In this document: positions 59,621 to 64,000 of the stretch, in pieces
How positions within the stretch are numbered: position 1 is the first letter of the stretch
Layout: every line of letters starts with the position of its first letter
Source of the DNA: Luteibacter sp. UNC138MFCol5.1
GTDB taxonomy: Bacteria > Pseudomonadota > Gammaproteobacteria > Xanthomonadales > Rhodanobacteraceae
Direction: 5' to 3'
DNA: 64,000 nt
Assembly: GCF_900110505.1 (NCBI RefSeq)
Contig: NZ_FODZ01000003.1
Location: 737,384 to 801,383 of the forward strand
Notes under the pieces: generated by a model
Seen by the model: the letters and a program-made list of their open reading frames with translations, nothing else
Told to the model about the DNA's origin: nothing
The model's database searches: none
Program-made: the position numbers and the translations under genes

Positions 59621-61018
59621 TTACGCACCCGGAAGCAAAGGGATGTCGACCACGACCACGAGGCCAGTACCCGTCTCCGGATCCCCGAGCCGGATGGACG
59701 CCCCGTGCAGCTCCACCGCCCGCTGCACGATCGACAGGCCCAGCCCGTAGCCCCCGGCCTGGGTATCGGCGCCACGCTGGAAGCGGGTGAACATCGCCGC
59801 CCGCCGCTCGGGCGCAATGCCGGGGCCATCGTCGGCCACCTCGATGCGCGCCCGGTCGCCCTCCTGCCGGATCGACAGCTGCACGTGACCGCCCGCCGGG
59901 GCATGCCGGAAGGCGTTCTCCACGAGATTGCGCAGCAGCGCCCGCAGGGCCGTGCCGTACCCCTCGATCACCAGCGTGTCGGGAAGCTCGACGCCCAGCT
60001 CGACGTGGCCGGCGCCGATGACCGTGGCCATTTCGTCGACGACGTCCAGAGCCAGCTGGGTCAGGTCGACCGGGCTTCGCGGCCCGGCCGCCGCACCTGC
60101 CTCCAGGCGGGCGAGCGCCAGCAGCTGCTCGGTGCGCCGGGCCAGCGACACGAGACACGCGCGCGCGGCCTCGAGGGCCGTGTGCGCCTCGTCCGGCCGC
60201 GCGGAGGCCATCGCGTCCTCCAGATTGATCATGGTCGATGCCAGCGGCGTCCTCAGTTCATGTGCCACGTCGGCGCTGAAATGACGCTCCCGCTCCAGCG
60301 CGCCTTCCAGGCGCTCGATCTGCTGGTTCAGCGCGGCGACCACGGGACGCAGCTCCTCCGGCGCGTCCGGCAGATCGACCGGTTCCCGGCTACCGGGTTC
60401 GCGCCGGCTCAGGGCAGCGGCGAGCGTGTCCAACGGGGCCAGGCCGCGCCGGATGGCCAGGCCGACGAGGAAGGCCATCAGGGGCAAGCCCAGCAAGGCC
60501 GGCAGGCCATGCTCCAGCCAGAGCGCGCGCGTGATCTCGTTGCGACTGTCGTAGCGCTCGCCGGCGCGGATCACCACGCCCTCGCGCTCCATCACGAGCG
60601 TGAAGACCCGCCACTGGTACTTGCCCTTCTGGATGTCTTCGAACGCGCCGTCCGCCACCTGCGTCGGCGGCACCTCCGCGAGGTTCTCGGTCGCCAGGAG
60701 TAGCGTGCCGTCGCGATCGAACACCTGGAAACCGACCTCCGACTCGAAGGTCCTGCCCTGCACGGTCAGCTCCTGAGGGTGGTTCGACACGCTCGGCACG
60801 AGCAGCCGCTCGAGATGGTGCTCGCGCAGATGTTCCACACCGACGCGCCCCACGAGCACCTCGAGCGTTCGTGCCGCCTGCGCCAGTCGTCCGTCCGACA
60901 GCTCGTCGACTTCCTCGAGTGTGTGCTTCGCGCTGAGGAAACCGAGCGGCAGTAGCAGCGCCACCAGCACGAGCACGATCAGCACGAGCAGGCGGACACG
61001 CAGGCTCGAAAGCTTCAT
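59621..61018 (-). CDS. Two-component sensor histidine kinase (QseC/PmrB-like)
   Basis: A 465-residue kinase: membrane helix 1 (LLVLIVLVLVALLLPLGFLSA), a periplasmic sensor of about 140 residues, helix 2 (ALLGLPLMAFLVGLAI), HisKA with His253 in FSADVAHELRTPLA, and HATPase with the N-box NLVENAFRHA, G1 DDGPGI and G2 GGYGLGLSIVQ. The sensor resembles the 2CSK_N class of PmrB/QseC kinases, which respond to metals, pH or antimicrobial peptides. It is coupled to the response regulator by a 4-bp overlap; the ligand is unknown. Confidence 0.92.
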   Translation of the reverse strand: MKLSSLRVRLLVLIVLVLVALLLPLGFLSAKHTLEEVDELSDGRLAQAARTLEVLVGRVGVEHLREHHLERLLVPSVSNHPQELTVQGRTFESEVGFQVFDRDGTLLLATENLAEVPPTQVADGAFEDIQKGKYQWRVFTLVMEREGVVIRAGERYDSRNEITRALWLEHGLPALLGLPLMAFLVGLAIRRGLAPLDTLAAALSRREPGSREPVDLPDAPEELRPVVAALNQQIERLEGALERERHFSADVAHELRTPLASTMINLEDAMASARPDEAHTALEAARACLVSLARRTEQLLALARLEAGAAAGPRSPVDLTQLALDVVDEMATVIGAGHVELGVELPDTLVIEGYGTALRALLRNLVENAFRHAPAGGHVQLSIRQEGDRARIEVADDGPGIAPERRAAMFTRFQRGADTQAGGYGLGLSIVQRAVELHGASIRLGDPETGTGLVVVVDIPLLPGA

Positions 61019-61680
61019 CGCGGTTCCCGCGGCACCATGTAGCCGAAGCCGCGGACGGTCTGGATCGCGTCGTGGCTGAGCTTCCGACGCAGCGAATGCA
61101 CCAGCACCTCCAGCGCGCTCGTGCTCATCGCGCTATCGGGGCCGTAAAGGGAATTTTCGAGCGACTCGCGGCGGACGATGCGTCCCGAGCGCTCCATCAG
61201 CGCCTGCAGGAGCGCGAACTCGCGGCGCGTCAGGTCGACACGCTGGCCGTGCCAATAGCACTCGAAGGCGCCCAGATCCAGGCTCAGCGCGCCGGCCTCC
61301 AGCTTGTTCACCGCGGCCCCGCGCACGCGCCGGGTCAGCGAACGGATGCGCGCCGCCAGCTCGTCGAGGTGGAACGGCTTGACGAGGTAATCGTCCGCGC
61401 CCGCGTCGAGTACCCGGATGCGCGAGTCCACGGCCTCGCGCGCCGACATTACGATCACCGGCGTCGCGACGCTCATCCGCCGCGCCTCGGTCAGCACGTC
61501 GAGCCCGTCCTTGCCGGGAAGGCCCAGATCGAGCAACACGAGGTCGGCCTCGTGGTCGCGCAGGGCGAGCAGCGCCTCGCGACCGTCGCGGAACCAGCTG
61601 ATCGTGTAGGCCAGCCGCTCCAGCGCCCGCCGGATGGCCTCGCCGAGCTGCGCGTCGTCTTCCACGAGAATGATGTGCAA
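61015..61680 (-). CDS. OmpR-family response regulator
   Basis: A 221-residue regulator. The receiver domain has acidic EDD (7-9), phospho-acceptor Asp51 in LVLLDLGLPGKDGLDVL and conserved Lys in YLVKPF; the winged-helix output domain contains LTRREFALLQALMERSGRIVRRESLENSLYG and HSLRRKLSHDAIQTVRGFGYM. Closest in layout to QseB/PmrA regulators. It precedes the kinase and is divergent from the M14 peptidase gene across 124 bp. Target genes may include dps or envelope modification, but no binding repeats were identified. Confidence 0.93.
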   Translation of the reverse strand: MHIILVEDDAQLGEAIRRALERLAYTISWFRDGREALLALRDHEADLVLLDLGLPGKDGLDVLTEARRMSVATPVIVMSAREAVDSRIRVLDAGADDYLVKPFHLDELAARIRSLTRRVRGAAVNKLEAGALSLDLGAFECYWHGQRVDLTRREFALLQALMERSGRIVRRESLENSLYGPDSAMSTSALEVLVHSLRRKLSHDAIQTVRGFGYMVPREPR

Positions 61681-61804
61681 GTGGGGAACCCCAGGCTGCG
61701 TCGGCGGCGATTATCCTGCCCCCGAGCTTAGCGCTTCCTTAGACGCATTCGCGGCAACGGGCAAAAAATCACACAATGGGCGGATTCTTCCGACGGATGG
61801 TTCC

Positions 61805-63598
61805 ATGCCTGCGACGTTCCCCGCACGCCTCCTACTTGGCCTGATCGCGGCCGCACCGTTCACGCTTCATGCGAAGGACAGCTGGATCACGCCGGCCGAG
61901 GCGTCCGGGTTCCGCACGACGCCGTCGTACGCCGACACCGAGGCGTACCTGCGCCGCCTGGCCGATGCGTCGCAGGACACGTTGCGTGTGGAGACCTTCG
62001 GCACCTCGCCCGAGGGCCGGCCGATGACGGTGGTGGTCGCCGCGAAGGACGGCGACCTGACCCCCGAGCGGGCGCGCGCGGCCGGCAAGCCGATCGTGCT
62101 GTTGCAGGCGGGCATCCACCCGGGAGAGATCGAAGGCAAGGACGCGGGCCTGATGCTGCTGCGCGACTTCGCCGCCACCGGCCGCCTGCCCCACCTGCTC
62201 GACCATGCGGTGCTCGTGTTCATTCCGGTGTACAGCGTCGACGGGCACGAGAACTCGGGGCCGTACTTCCGCATCAACCAGAACGGGCCGGAAGAGATGG
62301 GATTCCGCGGCCAGTCGCAGTACCTCAACCTCAACCGCGACTACGTCAAGGCCGATGCGCCCGAAACGCGCGCGTGGCTGAAGCTCTGGAATGCGTGGCG
62401 GCCCGACCTGCTCATCGACATCCACACCACCGACGGCGCCGATTACCAGTACGACCTCACCTGGTACGCCGAGGACGCGCACAAGCTGCCGCCTTCGGTG
62501 GCCGCATGGCAACAGGCGACCTACGCCGGCAAGGTGATGCCGCGCTACGAGAAGCTCGGCCACCTCGCCTCCCCGTACCTCGAATTCCGGGACGGCCGCG
62601 ACATCACCAAGGGCATCCAGAACTTCGGCTCGGGACCGCGCTTTTCCACGGGCTACGCGGCGATCCGCAATCGCGCCGGCCTGCTGATCGAAACGCACAT
62701 GCTGAAGTCGTACGAGGTTCGCGTCCGCGCCACCTACGACGTCGTGCGCAGCGTGCTCGACACGGTCGACGCCTCGCCCGCCGCGCTGCTCGACGCGTCG
62801 AAGCAGGCCGACGCGTGGGCCGCGTCGCTCGCCGCCCGGCCCGGCGCCACGCTGCCCGTCACCTTCAGGGAAGATCCCACGCCGACACCCTTCACGCTCA
62901 AGGGTTACGCGTTCACGCAGACGCCGAGCGACATCTCCGGCGACACCTGGGTGCGCTACGACCCCACGAGGAAGAAGACGTACGCGATCCAGAGCTGGAA
63001 CGGCCTGCTTCCCGACGTCGCCGCGCCAGTGCCGGCGGCCTGGGCCATTCCGGCGCAATGGACGCAGATCATCGAGCGGCTCGACGCGCACGGCATTCCC
63101 TACACGCGCACGACCAGGAGCCTCCGCGTGCCGGTGTCGCGCGATCGCCTGACGCAGCCCCGATGGGCCGAGAAACCGTTCGAGGGCCATCACCTGCTGC
63201 GCGACGTGACGATCACGCCGACACCGGAGACCGTCGAGCTACCGGCGGGCACGGTGATCGTGCGCGCGGACAACACCGACGCGGTGCTCGCGCTGAACCT
63301 GCTCGATCCCCGCGCGCCCGATTCCATGCTGCGCTGGGGCTATCTCGACGCGATCTTCGAACCGAAGGAATACGGCGAGCCGCGCGTGCAGGAAGCACTC
63401 GCCCGCGACATGATCGCGAAGGACCCCGCGCTCAAGGCCACCTTCGACGAGAAGCTGCGCAGCGATCCCGCGTTCGCGGCGAACCCGCGCGCGCGCCTTT
63501 CGTTCTTCTTCGAACGCAGCCCGTGGTACGCGGCCCAGGAGGTCGGGGCCTACCCGGTCGTCCGACTCGATGCGGCGGCGTTGCAGCAGGCCCGCTAG
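61805..63598 (+). CDS. Exported M14 family zinc carboxypeptidase
   Basis: A 597-residue protein with a signal peptide (about 1-23, LHA). Zinc ligands are His105 and Glu108 in GIHPGEIEG and His207 in IDIHTTDG; Glu296 in LLIETHM is the catalytic base. An RNRAGLL segment and a C-terminal beta domain of about 270 residues follow. It likely trims peptides or cell-wall stems outside the cytoplasm. ATG 61805 gives the signal peptide. The stop is 6 bp before a REP element that has been interrupted by an insertion sequence. Confidence 0.92.
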   Translation: MPATFPARLLLGLIAAAPFTLHAKDSWITPAEASGFRTTPSYADTEAYLRRLADASQDTLRVETFGTSPEGRPMTVVVAAKDGDLTPERARAAGKPIVLLQAGIHPGEIEGKDAGLMLLRDFAATGRLPHLLDHAVLVFIPVYSVDGHENSGPYFRINQNGPEEMGFRGQSQYLNLNRDYVKADAPETRAWLKLWNAWRPDLLIDIHTTDGADYQYDLTWYAEDAHKLPPSVAAWQQATYAGKVMPRYEKLGHLASPYLEFRDGRDITKGIQNFGSGPRFSTGYAAIRNRAGLLIETHMLKSYEVRVRATYDVVRSVLDTVDASPAALLDASKQADAWAASLAARPGATLPVTFREDPTPTPFTLKGYAFTQTPSDISGDTWVRYDPTRKKTYAIQSWNGLLPDVAAPVPAAWAIPAQWTQIIERLDAHGIPYTRTTRSLRVPVSRDRLTQPRWAEKPFEGHHLLRDVTITPTPETVELPAGTVIVRADNTDAVLALNLLDPRAPDSMLRWGYLDAIFEPKEYGEPRVQEALARDMIAKDPALKATFDEKLRSDPAFAANPRARLSFFFERSPWYAAQEVGAYPVVRLDAAALQQAR

Positions 63599-63604
63599 CG
63601 GCTC

Positions 63605-63691
63605 GTAGGAGCGCGCCTCGCGCGCGACAGCTTTTGAAGCCAGGGACAGCAGGTCCCGTGCTCTTTCGCGAAAACCTGTCGCGCGCGAGGC
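63605..63691. repeat. REP-like inverted repeat, family A, truncated by the IS3 element
   Basis: The left arm GTAGGAGCGCGCCTCGCGCG (from 63605) is intact, but the right arm stops after GTCGCGCGCGAGGC (63678-63691) where the mirror sequence should go on to GCGCTCCTAC. The IS sequence begins at the break. Confidence 0.8.
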
Positions 63692-64000
63692 TGTAGTGGC
63701 TGGACTTTCCTGGACCACGAGCTAGGAGCATTGAGCCGCCAGTGCTTCGAATTCTGCTGGCGGAAGGTAGTTGAGGGTCGAGTGTAGACGCTCGTGGTTG
63801 TAGTAGCCGGCCAGATAGTCGATGACCGCCACGCGAGTCATTTCCCGCGGCAGGCGTTCCTCACCGAGGCATTCGTGTTTCAGGGTCCGGAAGACCCGCT
63901 CGACCACGGCGTTGTCCCAGCAATTGCCTTTGCGGCTCATGCTTTGGATGGCGCCGTGTTCGGCCAGATGAGCAACAAACAGATCGGCGGTGTATTGGCA
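63692..64000 (-). mobile_element. IS3-family insertion sequence, right end (partial)
   Basis: The element begins at the break in the REP arm with TGTAGTGGCTGGACTTTCCT, fitting the TG...CA ends of IS3-family elements, and extends past the right edge of the window. The visible part is the 3' end of the transposase gene on the minus strand. The other end and the target duplication are outside the window. Confidence 0.85.
63722..64000 (-). CDS. IS3-family transposase OrfB, C-terminal part
   Basis: Ninety-odd residues of an rve/DDE integrase core, open to the window edge. QYTADLFVAHLAEHGAIQSMS, RKGNCWDNAVVERVFRTLKHE and YYNHERLHSTLNYLPPAEFE are classic IS3 OrfB motifs; the last catalytic Glu is in VVERVFRTLKHE. 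The earlier catalytic aspartates lie outside the window. The frame ends at TAG 63722-63724 and shows no disruption, so the IS may be intact and recent. Confidence 0.92.
   Translation of the reverse strand, partial: CQYTADLFVAHLAEHGAIQSMSRKGNCWDNAVVERVFRTLKHECLGEERLPREMTRVAVIDYLAGYYNHERLHSTLNYLPPAEFEALAAQCS

Overview
The window reads as chromosomal DNA of a high-GC gammaproteobacterium, most likely of the Lysobacterales (Xanthomonadales), family Rhodanobacteraceae (Luteibacter/Dyella/Rhodanobacter type). This is inferred from the GC-rich third codon positions, the housekeeping gene orders (dnaE-accA-tilS-xseB-ispA; leuS-lptE-holA-nadD-rsfS-rlmH-maf-rng-yhdP-tldD) and the style of intergenic repeats; no rRNA or marker comparison was possible. 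Coding density is very high and no tRNA, rRNA or CRISPR array was seen.

Layout. 1-9.7 kb: a transglutaminase-like exported protein, an SPFH/RHH pair, a DUF423 protein, a copper-delivery pair (SCO1 and PCuAC), acylphosphatase/thioredoxin-like/YihY, WrbA with a DUF2069 protein, an AidB-like flavoprotein and a half-length asparaginase. 9.7-13.1 kb: two secreted proteases (S8 subtilase and M4 thermolysin type). 13.3-18.7 kb: a DUF4279 protein, SufT, an ECF sigma/DUF3619/DUF3106 cluster, a nitroreductase, a flap-type exonuclease and a Nudix hydrolase. 18.8-27.7 kb: dnaE, a secreted beta-sandwich protein, accA, a NYN-domain protein, tilS, xseB, ispA. 27.8-30.6 kb: a DUF4870 protein, pmbA, a DUF1653 protein, yjgA/darP. 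30.9-37.8 kb: one 2307-residue exported carbohydrate-active protein with a GH2-like N-terminus, Ig-like and discoidin modules, a DUF1566 module and a C-terminal GH64 (beta-1,3-glucanase) domain. 38.2-52.5 kb: a long minus-strand housekeeping block from leuS to tldD. 51.9-55.4 kb: a four-gene pqi operon with pqiA split in two. 55.5-63.6 kb: a YbbN-like thioredoxin, a DUF4442 protein, M61 and M14 peptidases, Dps and a two-component system. 63.7 kb to the end: the start of an IS3-family insertion sequence.

How it fits together. Much of the window is core metabolism (replication, translation, ribosome maturation, envelope lipid and LPS transport). Layered on it is a secreted degradative set: two proteases, two exported peptidases and the giant GH2/GH64 protein, which suggests feeding on fungal, oomycete or plant polymers. 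The GH gene lies between tldD and yjgA/pmbA and is the best candidate here for an undescribed protein architecture.

Repeats. Two families of REP-like inverted repeats occupy all four convergent gene junctions longer than 100 bp, and two tandem positions. One copy has been tandemly duplicated together with the 3' end of yjgA, and the copy at the right edge is broken by the IS3 element.
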